A stretch of 59,711 bases of DNA from Microcaldota archaeon (GCA_021817325.1 JAKAVK010000023.1:1-59711), one strand, 5' to 3'; positions 47,440 to 57,174 are shown, counted from the first letter of the stretch. Made by a program: numbers and translations. Notes: generated by a model from the letters alone, not told the origin.

Positions 47440-48336
47440 ATGACTGGAAGCAACGGAAAGGCGGGTTCGGGGTGCGTTTCCGATATGCTTCCGAACGGTC
47501 GAAAGTCCGAAAAACAGGGTTCGGGGTTGGCTTTTCAGGACTTTCTAAAACAGGCAGAGCTGCTCAGCGGCAGCGTTTCAAAGCATCAGTTAGAGCAGGT
47601 GCGCGCGATAATATCGCAGGCGCACGAACGCCGCTTTAGAAGGCGAAGAGAGCCGAGGTACGGAACGATAAACAAAGGCTTCACTGAGCCTGAGCTGCAA
47701 CGCTTCTTTAGAGCGATTGCCAGCGAGAAGTTCGCTCTTCTTTTCAAATATCAGGCATACATGGGTCTCCGAGTGGGCGAAGTCAGCAAGTTGCACATAA
47801 GCAACATCGACTTCGACAAACGAGAGCTAACATTGAAGAGCGAAAAGTCGGCGCAGCTCGACGCGCTGATAATTCCGCTTGAATTGTTCAAAGAAACAGT
47901 GGAATTTATGAATAAACATTCTGCTGAGATTAAGTTGGCCGACGGCTACATTTTCTATAAGGAAAATGATTACGGCCATACTGGAAATCTCCACATAGAC
48001 GTGAATTATATAAGAAACGTCTTCCGTGAAATAATACAGAATGCGAGTCTGGATCAGACCTACGCCACAACAGAAGAGGCGTATTCAGACCATCAGCCTA
48101 GAAGCCTGCATAGGCTTACGACTCATAGCCTGCGCCACTATGCCATTACGCACTTTGCGAAATCAACTAATGGCAACATAGTCCTAGCTTCTAGGTTTGC
48201 TAGGCATTCCAGTCCGTCAACTACGATGCGCTACATAGCGAAAGACAAGGATGAGCTATACAAAAATATAGACTTCGCCTTTAGCGACAAGATAACGCCG
48301 TTAAAGCGTCTGTCCAAGTCTATTCAGCAAAAATAG
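47440..48336 (+). CDS. Tyrosine recombinase / integrase
   Basis: GLRVGEVSKL, HSLRHYAITHF, ARHSSPSTTMRYI; open frame extends upstream into tRNA-Arg(CCG) at 47317. Confidence 0.9.
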   Translation: MTGSNGKAGSGCVSDMLPNGRKSEKQGSGLAFQDFLKQAELLSGSVSKHQLEQVRAIISQAHERRFRRRREPRYGTINKGFTEPELQRFFRAIASEKFALLFKYQAYMGLRVGEVSKLHISNIDFDKRELTLKSEKSAQLDALIIPLELFKETVEFMNKHSAEIKLADGYIFYKENDYGHTGNLHIDVNYIRNVFREIIQNASLDQTYATTEEAYSDHQPRSLHRLTTHSLRHYAITHFAKSTNGNIVLASRFARHSSPSTTMRYIAKDKDELYKNIDFAFSDKITPLKRLSKSIQQK

Positions 48337-48338
48337 CT

Positions 48339-49565
48339 TTAATCAGAAAACATTTTCTTTTCTTCTGATTCGATGATGTCATCCTGCGACTGTTTTGTTG
48401 TTTCTTTTGTTTCTATAAACTTCTTTATAGCCTTTGCAAGATATTCTCTAATGGATTTGTTAGTTTCTTTTAATTTTTGCTCCGTTTGACTATTAGAGCC
48501 GTGCGCCAGTTTACTTCTTAAGTCGTACGCTTCTCTAACTTTCCCAAGAATTTCATATTTCTCGTTCTTCTCATTCCCAATAAACTGCGCCGTCCTCGCC
48601 GCCACTCCATACCCTGTAATCTTAAACAATGATTCCAGTGCTATTACATTATCAAGTAGTTTATCTTCTTCATTTTCTCGTTCATTTGCATAGTTGAATC
48701 TGCGCATAGCAATAGAAAATTCATTCCAATGGTTCTTTATAAGAGGCCAAAGTCTGACGATTTCATTAATATCCTCTTGATTAATAGCAACGACAGGTGC
48801 TTCAGGTCTCAAATTATGAGCAGGCCCTATAGACCAGTTCTGCCATTCGTCAGGCCATCCCTTTGTTTCCAATATTATTGAATTAAATCCTAAATTCCCA
48901 CTTTTAACCAGTCTAAAAGCCAAAGTAACCATATCAAATGTCTTCTTTACTTCAAGCCAGTTTATATCGGTTTTATTATCGTATAGTTTTTCTATTATAA
49001 AATTTATGCTTGATAGCTCTATGGTAGATATTGTTCTTGTGAAATTTTGTTCTGCCATTAGAAAAAGTTTGTTGAAGTCATTTTCAGAGACCCTCCTAAT
49101 TATCAATCCGTCCTCCAAATCTATTTTCTCCACTTTACAGTCAGCCTTCAGATTTAGTATGGGCACACTCGCCTTTGCCATATTGCTTGGCATGAAATAG
49201 AAATCGACTAGTCTGTAATATAGTTCATCAAATAGCTGCTCTTCAAACTCAAAATCTTCTTTCCTATCTAGGTAATTATATAGAAATGTAAATACAAAAT
49301 TTGCGCTAAACACTTCGGTAAACTGATGGTTTGCCTCTAGTTTAGGACTTTTCTTTTTTCTAATAAGTTCTATAAAGGTATTAAGGCATTCATCATGCTC
49401 TTTTAGAGGCCTAATCTGCAAATACTTTATTTGAGCGAATATAGTTATTTCAGGCAATAGTTGACTCCTTCCAAAAGAAGTTATATTTCCATATTGGTCT
49501 CTATTGGTAACCATTTTCTCCTTTTCATTTGGTATTCTCTCCTTAGATGCCGCCTCCTTAAGCAA
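48339..49565 (-). CDS. Apea-like HEPN domain protein
   Basis: C-terminal KLLDNVIALESLFKITGYGVAARTAQFIG...VREAYDLRSKLAHGSNS matches the Apea-like HEPN pattern (R-x4-H). Confidence 0.7.
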   Translation of the reverse strand: MLKEAASKERIPNEKEKMVTNRDQYGNITSFGRSQLLPEITIFAQIKYLQIRPLKEHDECLNTFIELIRKKKSPKLEANHQFTEVFSANFVFTFLYNYLDRKEDFEFEEQLFDELYYRLVDFYFMPSNMAKASVPILNLKADCKVEKIDLEDGLIIRRVSENDFNKLFLMAEQNFTRTISTIELSSINFIIEKLYDNKTDINWLEVKKTFDMVTLAFRLVKSGNLGFNSIILETKGWPDEWQNWSIGPAHNLRPEAPVVAINQEDINEIVRLWPLIKNHWNEFSIAMRRFNYANERENEEDKLLDNVIALESLFKITGYGVAARTAQFIGNEKNEKYEILGKVREAYDLRSKLAHGSNSQTEQKLKETNKSIREYLAKAIKKFIETKETTKQSQDDIIESEEKKMFSD

Positions 49566-49662
49566 ACTAAGCGACTTTTTGATAAAAGCTAGATACTTCT
49601 CTCTAAGCTCTAAGTAATCTTTATACCTCTCACTCCCATTTGCAGCCAGAAAATAACCTCTG

Positions 49663-50094
49663 CTATACTTGTATTGACACCTTCTTATAAGCTCTCTGCG
49701 TCAACGACATGACATATACTGGGCAACTCATAATCTCTCTAAACTTCCAAGCTCTCTTTACATTAGGCTCTAGCTCACCGCTCCCAGCTATGGCAATAGC
49801 CACATCTGGCTTTATCTGAATAATCTTCTGAAAGCTTTTCCACTTTACTAGCTTATGGTGGTCGTATTCTATGGCTACTCTGAACTTTCCTTTCCTAGCC
49901 ACGAGGTCTATCCTTCCAGTCCTCTCTGGCTTATCCTTCATCTTAAAAATAGGGTATTCCCTAGTTGTGTAATAGCCGTTCTTCCTGAATATCATCTCTA
50001 ATTGATTGATTGTATCATTATGCTTTATTTCAGGACTAACTACTTTTGTTATCTGTTCCACAATCCCTTCAATCTCGCTATATGTCATTGGCAT
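49663..50094 (-). CDS. PD-(D/E)XK-like nuclease-fold protein
   Basis: RTGRIDLVARKGKFRVAIEYDHHKLVKWKSFQKI (D..ExD arrangement). Confidence 0.6.
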   Translation of the reverse strand: MPMTYSEIEGIVEQITKVVSPEIKHNDTINQLEMIFRKNGYYTTREYPIFKMKDKPERTGRIDLVARKGKFRVAIEYDHHKLVKWKSFQKIIQIKPDVAIAIAGSGELEPNVKRAWKFREIMSCPVYVMSLTQRAYKKVSIQV

Positions 50095-50839
50095 TCCATC
50101 TATTTATCGGTTCAAAATATCCGCCAATATTCAAACTCCTTCCAACGAATGTCGAACTGTATTGAACAAGATAATAATACAAAAATCCAAGCGCAGCAGG
50201 CTTTCCGTTTGCAAGCGCAAAGACATCATCATTCTCCCAATTCAGCAGAAGTCCTTTCTTAATCAATATTCCTCTATTAAGAATTACAATGAGGTCAAAA
50301 ACATCAGCCCAACCACTGGTATTTATTTCGTTTTTAATAGTATCCCAAGTTGCGCCTTCATACGCAAAAACAATTCTCAATGGCCTGTTCAAAACTGGCC
50401 CAGAAGCAATAACCGCCCCTCCATTGATAGTCAAATCTTTCACTCTGGATAGAGTTCTCGCCGCCTTCCCTAATTCAGCAGAAGTCAGATTTGATTTTAC
50501 TTCAATCACGCTAAACACGCCTTCTGCTAAGTAAGTTTCTATCTCACCGTATGTAATAGCCGGTGCATCATCTCTTATTATCACAACATCCAGTTGCCCT
50601 GTCGAATTATTTCTCGTATCTATTATCTCTCCTTTCGTAACTTTTAGTTTTAATGGCAGCACCTTTGCCAAGAAATTTCTGCAAAAATGCTCTCTGTTTG
50701 TACCTATATCTGTAGAATTTTCCTGTCCTCGCGACCTTTCATACTCAGCCCACAGAACAGTTGCCGTATTCTTAAAATATTCTTTCAATATCGGCTCGCC
50801 TTGTGAACCATAAGTAATATTTACATCGGGCATTTTCAC
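50078..50839 (-). CDS. DUF6602-like protein, PD-(D/E)XK-like
   Basis: NREHFCRNFLAKVLPLKLKVTKGEIIDTRNNSTGQLDVVIIRDDAP...EGVFSVIEVKSNL (D..ExK). Confidence 0.7.
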   Translation of the reverse strand: MKMPDVNITYGSQGEPILKEYFKNTATVLWAEYERSRGQENSTDIGTNREHFCRNFLAKVLPLKLKVTKGEIIDTRNNSTGQLDVVIIRDDAPAITYGEIETYLAEGVFSVIEVKSNLTSAELGKAARTLSRVKDLTINGGAVIASGPVLNRPLRIVFAYEGATWDTIKNEINTSGWADVFDLIVILNRGILIKKGLLLNWENDDVFALANGKPAALGFLYYYLVQYSSTFVGRSLNIGGYFEPINRWNANDI

Positions 50840-51276
50840 ACCTTTACCAGCATATAGTCATCTTTATCCGTAGTTAATTCCTTTATACTTTCCATTATCT
50901 CTTTGTTATAAGTTACCCAAGTTACAGGCAAGCCATATTTCTCCTTCTTCTCTGAATTAGCTTCAATGGCATCTTTTCTAGCCGACGTTTGTATCTCATA
51001 AGCTCGGATAGCCTTGTCACCCCATAGATACTTCTTCCGCTTATCCACAGGGTAAGCTATCAAGTCGTGAGCCTCCCGCTCCCTAGGCGCGATAACAAGC
51101 ATGTTGCTTTCGTGCAATTTCTCTATGGCTTTCGTTAGAATCTGCTTGTGCAAGTCCGAGCCTGCGTTTAGCTCGTCCTTTAGGATGGCCGCAGGATCAA
51201 CCCAGCGTCGTCCCGCCTCGGTAAGAGCGTAGCTCTTCTTGGCCTTCCTCCCCGGCCTATAAATCCTAAAACCCAA
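50836..51276 (-). CDS. Winged-helix plus PD-(D/E)XK-like protein
   Basis: KKSYALTEAGRRW (wing) and EAHDLIAYPVDKRKKYLWGDKAIRAYEIQTSARKD (D..ExQ); overlaps the next gene by 4 nt; TTG start. Confidence 0.55.
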   Translation of the reverse strand: MGFRIYRPGRKAKKSYALTEAGRRWVDPAAILKDELNAGSDLHKQILTKAIEKLHESNMLVIAPREREAHDLIAYPVDKRKKYLWGDKAIRAYEIQTSARKDAIEANSEKKEKYGLPVTWVTYNKEIMESIKELTTDKDDYMLVKV

Positions 51277-51481
51277 AGGAATATCGTATCAAGCGTGAAG
51301 AAAACAACCTGGTGATAGCAAGTAGCGCTATTACTATCCTTATCTTATCGTTCCGATGTAGCTCAGGCATGATAAATCCCATATGCTTTAGCTGTCCGAT
51401 GAGAACGCTGATCTTCGGACTGGCAATAAAGGGATAGCCAGGGGCAAGTAACTGGCAAGCAGCCTCATAGAATTCCGGCAT
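51266..51481 (-). CDS. Small protein, possibly the frameshifted N-terminus of the downstream wHTH protein
   Basis: 71 aa ORF overlapping 50836..51276 by 11 nt. Confidence 0.35.
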   Translation of the reverse strand: MPEFYEAACQLLAPGYPFIASPKISVLIGQLKHMGFIMPELHRNDKIRIVIALLAITRLFSSRLIRYSFGF

Positions 51482-51607
51482 ACTGCAGGCAATTTCCTTT
51501 CAGTGCTGCGGTATCGAGCCTGCAGATTTGCAGCTCAACACAAATACAACTGCTATACCATTGGATTAAATAAAACTTTTATGTGTTGGGGAGACAAAAG
51601 CCTTAAC

Positions 51608-53812
51608 ATGGCCAAGGAAAAGAGTGCAAGGTACATAATTGCCTCAAACAGGCTGCCACTCTCATTTGCGAGAGACGAGGAGGGCATGATAAAGGGCAGC
51701 GAAAGCGCAGGCGGGCTGGTCTCTGGAATGATGTCATACCTGGAGGCCATAGGCAATGACAATTATATATGGATCGGATGGCCTGGTGGTATATTTGATG
51801 ACGAAAAGGATAAGGAGGAGGTAACCAAGCAGGCAGCACGGATGAAGTGCATACCTGTCTTCCTTGACGAAGCAACATACAACGGTTTCTACAATGGCTT
51901 CTGCAACAGCACCATCTATCCCCTCTTCCACTACTTCACCAACTATGTGAAGTATGATGCAGTGAACTGGGAGGCCTACAAGAGAGCCAACGAGATGTTC
52001 ACAAGCGCAATACTGAAGGTGGCGAGACCCGGTGACACCATCTGGATACATGACTACCAGTTGATGCTTGCACCGGCGATGCTCAGGGCCGCGAACCAGG
52101 AGATCAACATCGGATTCTTCCTCCACATACCATTCCCTTCTTACGAGGTCTTCCGTCTCCTGCCGACCGCATGGGGCAAGGAGCTGCTGAACGGGACGCT
52201 GGGTGCCGACCTGATAGGCTTCCATACATACGACTACATGCAGGATTTCCTTACGTGCGCATCCAGGATGTTGGGATACGAGAACAAGATTGGCTACATC
52301 GAGGGGCAGGACGGCAGGCTCAAACGCATCGACACCTTCCCTATGGGAATAGACTTCAAGAAATTCCAGGAGATGGCCACTGCTCCTGCAGTCAAAGAGG
52401 AGAAAAAGAAGCTCCTGGAGACATTCGGCGAACTCAGGATAATATTCTCAATCGACCGGCTGGATTATACCAAAGGCATACTTAAAAGGCTGGAAGGGTA
52501 CCAGCTTTTCCTCGAGCGCAATCCTGCCATGCGCGGCAAGGTCCTGCTAGTGCTTGTCGCTGTTCCTTCCCGCGGGGACATAAAGGAGTACCAGAAGATG
52601 AAGGTTGCAGTTGATGAGAAAGTAGGCTTCATAAACGGGAAATATGGTGCCATAGGCTGGACTCCGATACTATACCAGAACAGGTTCATAGCCGCAAACA
52701 TGCTTATCGCACTCTATGACATAGCCCAGGTTGCGCTAATCACCCCGCTGCGTGACGGGATGAACCTTGTGGCCAAGGAATACGTTGCCAGCAAGGTCAA
52801 TTCACCCGGCATACTTGTGCTGAGCGACATGGCAGGAGCTGCAAAGGAGCTTGGCGACGCGATTATAGTGAATCCAAACCATCCCGAAGAGATATGCGCT
52901 GCGCTCGAGAGGGCATTTGCGATGCCGCGGGAGGAGCAGATGCAACGCATAGCGGCCATGCAGGATAGGATAAGATCATACGATATAATAAGATGGGGCA
53001 ACGATTTCCTCAAGGAACTCTCCGGGCTAAAGGTGGCGCAGGAGATCTTCAATGCAAAGCTGCTAGGAAAGGCCGAGAATGCTCTTGTTTCCGATTTCAA
53101 GAAGTCCAAGAAGGCGCTGCTATTGCTGGACTATGACGGGGTGCTCTCGCCACTGATGAACGATCCATCCAAGGCTACCCCGACAAAACAGGTAATAGAG
53201 CTGCTGAAATCGCTCAGCGGCGACAAAAGGAACGAGGTTGTGGTAATAAGCGGCAGGAGCAAAGCAGTCCTTGACAAGTGGTTTGGCAGCCTGGGGATCT
53301 CCCTTGTTGCCGAACACGGCGCACTGGTGAAGGAGAGCGGATCCGATTGGAGATTCCTAAGGCCTTTGACTTCGGAATGGAAATCGAGGATACTGCCGAT
53401 ACTCAAGGACTATGCCGACAGGCTGCCAGGCTCGTACGTGGAGGAAAAGGAGTTCTCGCTTGCCTGGCATTACAGGCGGGCAGAGTCGGAATTCGCCTCG
53501 ATAAGGGCCGAGGAGCTGTTTGACAGCCTTAGCAAATTCACATCCAATGCGGATGTCCAGGTCTACAAGGGTAACAAGATCATAGAGATAAAAAACTCCG
53601 GCTCGGGCAAGGGAGTTGCGGCTACCCACTTCATAAACAAGTTCAGCCCCGATTTCATACTGGCGATAGGAGACGATTACACAGACGAGGACATGTTCAG
53701 GCTTCTACCCAAGGAAGCCTATACGATAAGGGTGGGCATGGTGCAGTCATACGCCAGATACAATCTGCGCGACAGCGCAGATGCGCTGCGTCTGCTGGAC
53801 AAGCTGGCATGA
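51608..53812 (+). CDS. Bifunctional trehalose-6-phosphate synthase/phosphatase
   Basis: SNRLPLSF...SAGGLVSGM, IWIHDYQLMLAPAMLR, plus C-terminal HAD phosphatase LLLDYDGVLSPL. Confidence 0.94.
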   Translation: MAKEKSARYIIASNRLPLSFARDEEGMIKGSESAGGLVSGMMSYLEAIGNDNYIWIGWPGGIFDDEKDKEEVTKQAARMKCIPVFLDEATYNGFYNGFCNSTIYPLFHYFTNYVKYDAVNWEAYKRANEMFTSAILKVARPGDTIWIHDYQLMLAPAMLRAANQEINIGFFLHIPFPSYEVFRLLPTAWGKELLNGTLGADLIGFHTYDYMQDFLTCASRMLGYENKIGYIEGQDGRLKRIDTFPMGIDFKKFQEMATAPAVKEEKKKLLETFGELRIIFSIDRLDYTKGILKRLEGYQLFLERNPAMRGKVLLVLVAVPSRGDIKEYQKMKVAVDEKVGFINGKYGAIGWTPILYQNRFIAANMLIALYDIAQVALITPLRDGMNLVAKEYVASKVNSPGILVLSDMAGAAKELGDAIIVNPNHPEEICAALERAFAMPREEQMQRIAAMQDRIRSYDIIRWGNDFLKELSGLKVAQEIFNAKLLGKAENALVSDFKKSKKALLLLDYDGVLSPLMNDPSKATPTKQVIELLKSLSGDKRNEVVVISGRSKAVLDKWFGSLGISLVAEHGALVKESGSDWRFLRPLTSEWKSRILPILKDYADRLPGSYVEEKEFSLAWHYRRAESEFASIRAEELFDSLSKFTSNADVQVYKGNKIIEIKNSGSGKGVAATHFINKFSPDFILAIGDDYTDEDMFRLLPKEAYTIRVGMVQSYARYNLRDSADALRLLDKLA

Positions 53813-53881
53813 TCCTTTTCTACCTGTCCAGAAGCCGAATAACTATTTATCCTTATCCATAGATAATCCATTGGCCAGAGC

Positions 53882-54994
53882 ATGGATCATGTACTCGTAT
53901 GCACCAGATGCGGGAGAGAGGCCGATGCAGCAGCATTCAGATGCGGCAGGTGCAAGTCTGTACTGGAAGTGAAATACGACTATTCTACCCTCAAGCTACC
54001 ACGGGGCTTTAAAAAGAAGCGCATAACGAGCGGCAAGTACGCGCCGTTCATGCCTTATAAGAGGCTGACGTGCAGCCTGGGGGAGGGCAACACAAGGCTT
54101 GCAAAGGCGCGCATACCAGATTTCGAAGATGTCAACCTATACCTCAAGATGGAGATGGGCAATCCCACCAAGACTTTCAAGGACAGGGGATCGGCGGTGG
54201 AGCTGACAAAAGCAAAGGAGCTGGGTTTCGACCACGTATGCTGCGCATCGACAGGAAACATGGGCCTATCCGTAGCGCACTACGCACGCAGGGCAGGGGT
54301 GAAAGCAACAATATTCGTGAGCCGTAATGCCAACGCAGCAAAGATCAGGAAGATCAGGGCCCAGGGTGCAAGGCTGGTCGAGATAGAGGGGGACTTCAAC
54401 AAGGCAATGGATGCGGCGGAGAGGTTTGCAAGGAGGTCTGGCGCATTCGTCTGCGGTGATTACCACTACCGCAAGGAGGGGCAGAAGACGGTCGCATTTG
54501 AAATAATGGAGCAGCTGCGCTACCGGCCACACGATGTAATCTTCTCCCCGGTAGGAAACGGCACGCTGCTCTCTGCCCTATATAAGGGAATATCAGAGTT
54601 CAGGCGCTCCGGGCTGATAAGTGCAGGAATGCCAAAACTCGTTGCAGTGCAGTCAGATGGATGCTCGCCTCTGGTCGATGCATACGAGAGAAACAGGGAG
54701 GTAAGGTATGTTACACCCCACACAGAGGCCGATGCCATCGCAGTCGGCTACCCGACATTCGGGTTCGAGTCTCTGAAGGCATTAAAGATGACCGGCGGCA
54801 GGGCAATAAGGGTGTCTGATCGGGAGATAGAGGATGCGGCAAGATTCCTGGAGAGGAAGAGGATCTATGTAGAATTGGGGGGCGCTAGCGCATTTGCGGG
54901 ATTCATAAAGAGTTATTACGGCGACCACAAGCTTGTATCAGGTAAGAATGTTGTAGTTATATTAACGGGCAACAACGAGGGTATATTCCATTAG
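53882..54994 (+). CDS. thrC: Threonine synthase
   Basis: GEGNTRL, KMEMGNPTKTFKDRGSAVE, ASTGNMGLSVAHYA, N-terminal zinc ribbon. Confidence 0.92.
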   Translation: MDHVLVCTRCGREADAAAFRCGRCKSVLEVKYDYSTLKLPRGFKKKRITSGKYAPFMPYKRLTCSLGEGNTRLAKARIPDFEDVNLYLKMEMGNPTKTFKDRGSAVELTKAKELGFDHVCCASTGNMGLSVAHYARRAGVKATIFVSRNANAAKIRKIRAQGARLVEIEGDFNKAMDAAERFARRSGAFVCGDYHYRKEGQKTVAFEIMEQLRYRPHDVIFSPVGNGTLLSALYKGISEFRRSGLISAGMPKLVAVQSDGCSPLVDAYERNREVRYVTPHTEADAIAVGYPTFGFESLKALKMTGGRAIRVSDREIEDAARFLERKRIYVELGGASAFAGFIKSYYGDHKLVSGKNVVVILTGNNEGIFH

Positions 54995-55002
54995 ATGATG
55001 CC

Positions 55003-55770
55003 GTGGTCGTTGCCAGCGCTGTAAAGCAGATGGAGCTAAGGGAGTTCGAGCCGGTGATAAGGAGATGCCCGGTGTGCATTGTTGACACCGAACAGAGGGC
55101 ATTCTACGCTTACAAGCCAGACTTCACTGTAAGGGTCGAATCGCCTACAAACCCTCCATTCCCAATAATACTAGAGCCCAGGCAGGCGCACCCGTTCAAT
55201 TGGTACGTGGTTGCGCTCTGCAAGAAGTGCAACTACCTCTACAGCGTCTTTGGCATAGAGCAGTATAGGATAAAGAACCTGCCTCAGCAGTCCAAGCAGT
55301 GGAATGTCAGGCTGGCTACGCTGTGCTGCGACATCTGCTACAATGAGGACTACAACTACAGGATTGCTGATATCTTCATAAACCTGAGCAGTGGAAGGCC
55401 GGTCTACCTATGCGAGGCCCATTCGAACGAGGTTGAGTCGAAAAAGAGGCCGGGCAATTACGAGGAGCTTAACAGGCGTATCGATTCGTGGCCAAGGCAG
55501 AGAGTGACGCCGAAAGGGATGCTTATAACAGGAGAGCTTATCGCGCTGGACGACGACAGGCAGGCTCTGCTCACTGCGGTATACGAGGAGGGGGCATCAT
55601 CCGCAGATTCGCTTACAGGCAATTCCGCAGCCAAGGCGAGAAGTCTTGCATATCTGTTGAAAAAGGGCCTGCTCCTCAAGCGGTCAGAAGGGCTCCTGCT
55701 GAAGAGATCAAGGCTTACCGTGACAGAGAAGGGCAAGGAGGTAATAGAGAACCTTCAGCGCATGTTCTGA
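55003..55770 (+). CDS. Cys-rich zinc-binding protein with C-terminal wHTH-like domain
   Basis: RRCPVC, LCKKCNYLY, LCCDICYNEDY, C-terminal LAYLLKKGLLLKR...LTVTEKGKEV. Confidence 0.65.
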   Translation: MVVASAVKQMELREFEPVIRRCPVCIVDTEQRAFYAYKPDFTVRVESPTNPPFPIILEPRQAHPFNWYVVALCKKCNYLYSVFGIEQYRIKNLPQQSKQWNVRLATLCCDICYNEDYNYRIADIFINLSSGRPVYLCEAHSNEVESKKRPGNYEELNRRIDSWPRQRVTPKGMLITGELIALDDDRQALLTAVYEEGASSADSLTGNSAAKARSLAYLLKKGLLLKRSEGLLLKRSRLTVTEKGKEVIENLQRMF

Positions 55771-55773
55771 GGT

Positions 55774-56550
55774 TCATCTGTTGTTCGTATTCTCAAAGGC
55801 CTTGTCAAGCTCGTTCCTAGATGCGTTTACCCATCCCCTAGCGGTTCCGGCGGCTATCTCGTACTGGTCATTTCCAAGCCCCTCCAATACGGCATCCGCC
55901 ATCTCCTTTGCCGAGATGCTCCAATCGCTCTTTGGCATAGGCTTTCCCTTGAGCTCGGTGTCGTAGACCCCAGGCGGTATGACCTCGAACACCTTGATGC
56001 GGGTATCCTTCAGCTGCTGCCTTAGGGACTTTGTGAACGAGTGTATGGCTGCCTTTGTCGCCGAGTATACTGGAAATGCCGCAATCGGAACGAAGCCAAG
56101 CCCTGAAGAGACATTGATTATCGCGGATTCATCCTTGTCAATAAGCATGGGGACGAACCTTGCGGCGAGATAAATCTGCGACCTCAGGTTTATCTCTATC
56201 TCATCCTCGTTACTAAGGAGCTCGTCAGCGCCCCTGCTCAGGTCTATCCTGCGCTGTATGCCGGCATTATTGACCAGCACATTTATTCCGCTGAAGTTGG
56301 CCGCTATCTGCTTGCACAGCTCCTGCCTCTCAGCGTCTTTTGAGATATCGCACTTAATTGTGTGCAGGGCCGGTATTCTCGCCTTGGCTTCCTCAAGCTT
56401 GTTCTCCCTTCTTCCGCAGATTATCACTTCGTTTCCAAGGCCGGCAAACTTCTCGGCAAGCGCGTACCCTATTCCAGTTCCCCCTCCAGTTACAAGTATC
56501 GTGTTGCCGCTGATCTTCATCTTGCCACCAATCCAAATATGCGCAGCCAA
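55774..56550 (-). CDS. Short-chain dehydrogenase/reductase
   Basis: LVTGGGTGIGYALA, NNAG, YSATKAA. Confidence 0.95.
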   Translation of the reverse strand: MAAHIWIGGKMKISGNTILVTGGGTGIGYALAEKFAGLGNEVIICGRRENKLEEAKARIPALHTIKCDISKDAERQELCKQIAANFSGINVLVNNAGIQRRIDLSRGADELLSNEDEIEINLRSQIYLAARFVPMLIDKDESAIINVSSGLGFVPIAAFPVYSATKAAIHSFTKSLRQQLKDTRIKVFEVIPPGVYDTELKGKPMPKSDWSISAKEMADAVLEGLGNDQYEIAAGTARGWVNASRNELDKAFENTNNR

Positions 56551-56582
56551 CGTATAAATATGTAGAGAGCATATTAAGAGAT

Positions 56583-57119
56583 ATGGCAGAGTTCCTTGGC
56601 CGCCTTTACATGCTGCTTTGGTCTATCTACAGGCCAGCATATATCACGCTTAACGTGGTTATCGCCATTGCGTACTACTACGTGTTCACATATATTGTGA
56701 GATTTCAGAACAATGGTATACTGCTGCTGAGCATACCACAGTGGATACTCTATCTTCTAGTAGCTACCTCATCTGTCCTCTTCACGATATCGATATATTC
56801 AATAAGGAATACGAGGAGGAACAATGCAAGGATCTCTGCAAGCGCCCTGGGCACCGCCACAACGCTCGCAGGTGGCATCATAGGCGGCTGCGGCTGCTCA
56901 GCGCCGCTAGTCTTCAGCCTTACCGCGTTGGGCATCAGCGCGGCATCCATCACTCCGCTCTACCTCTTCCTGGCAGACAACTCGACGCTGCTGTTCTCCA
57001 CGATGGTGCTCATAAACCTGGCAGTGATCCTATACTATCTTGCAAAGCTCTCCAGTCCTTCATGCAGGGTGGGCCACGCTGCGCGCAACAAGAAGGTCGC
57101 GGTCGGCAGAAAGAGATAA
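56583..57119 (+). CDS. Four-TM membrane protein with GGCGCSAP motif
   Basis: LAGGIIGGCGCSAPLVFSLTALGISAASITPLYLF. Confidence 0.65.
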   Translation: MAEFLGRLYMLLWSIYRPAYITLNVVIAIAYYYVFTYIVRFQNNGILLLSIPQWILYLLVATSSVLFTISIYSIRNTRRNNARISASALGTATTLAGGIIGGCGCSAPLVFSLTALGISAASITPLYLFLADNSTLLFSTMVLINLAVILYYLAKLSSPSCRVGHAARNKKVAVGRKR

Positions 57120-57174
57120 GCACATACTGCCCGGAAAGCTTTTATATGGCGTCATCATAGTATGAGAGATATCC

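Noticed and set aside
51490-51570. tRNA-like stretch (minus: CCAATGGTATAGCAG...GCTGCAAATC...GGCTCGATACC) at the island's right edge
   Set aside because: Could not fold into a consistent cloverleaf (D-arm and acceptor fail to pair); may be a relic but not supportable as a tRNA or attR.
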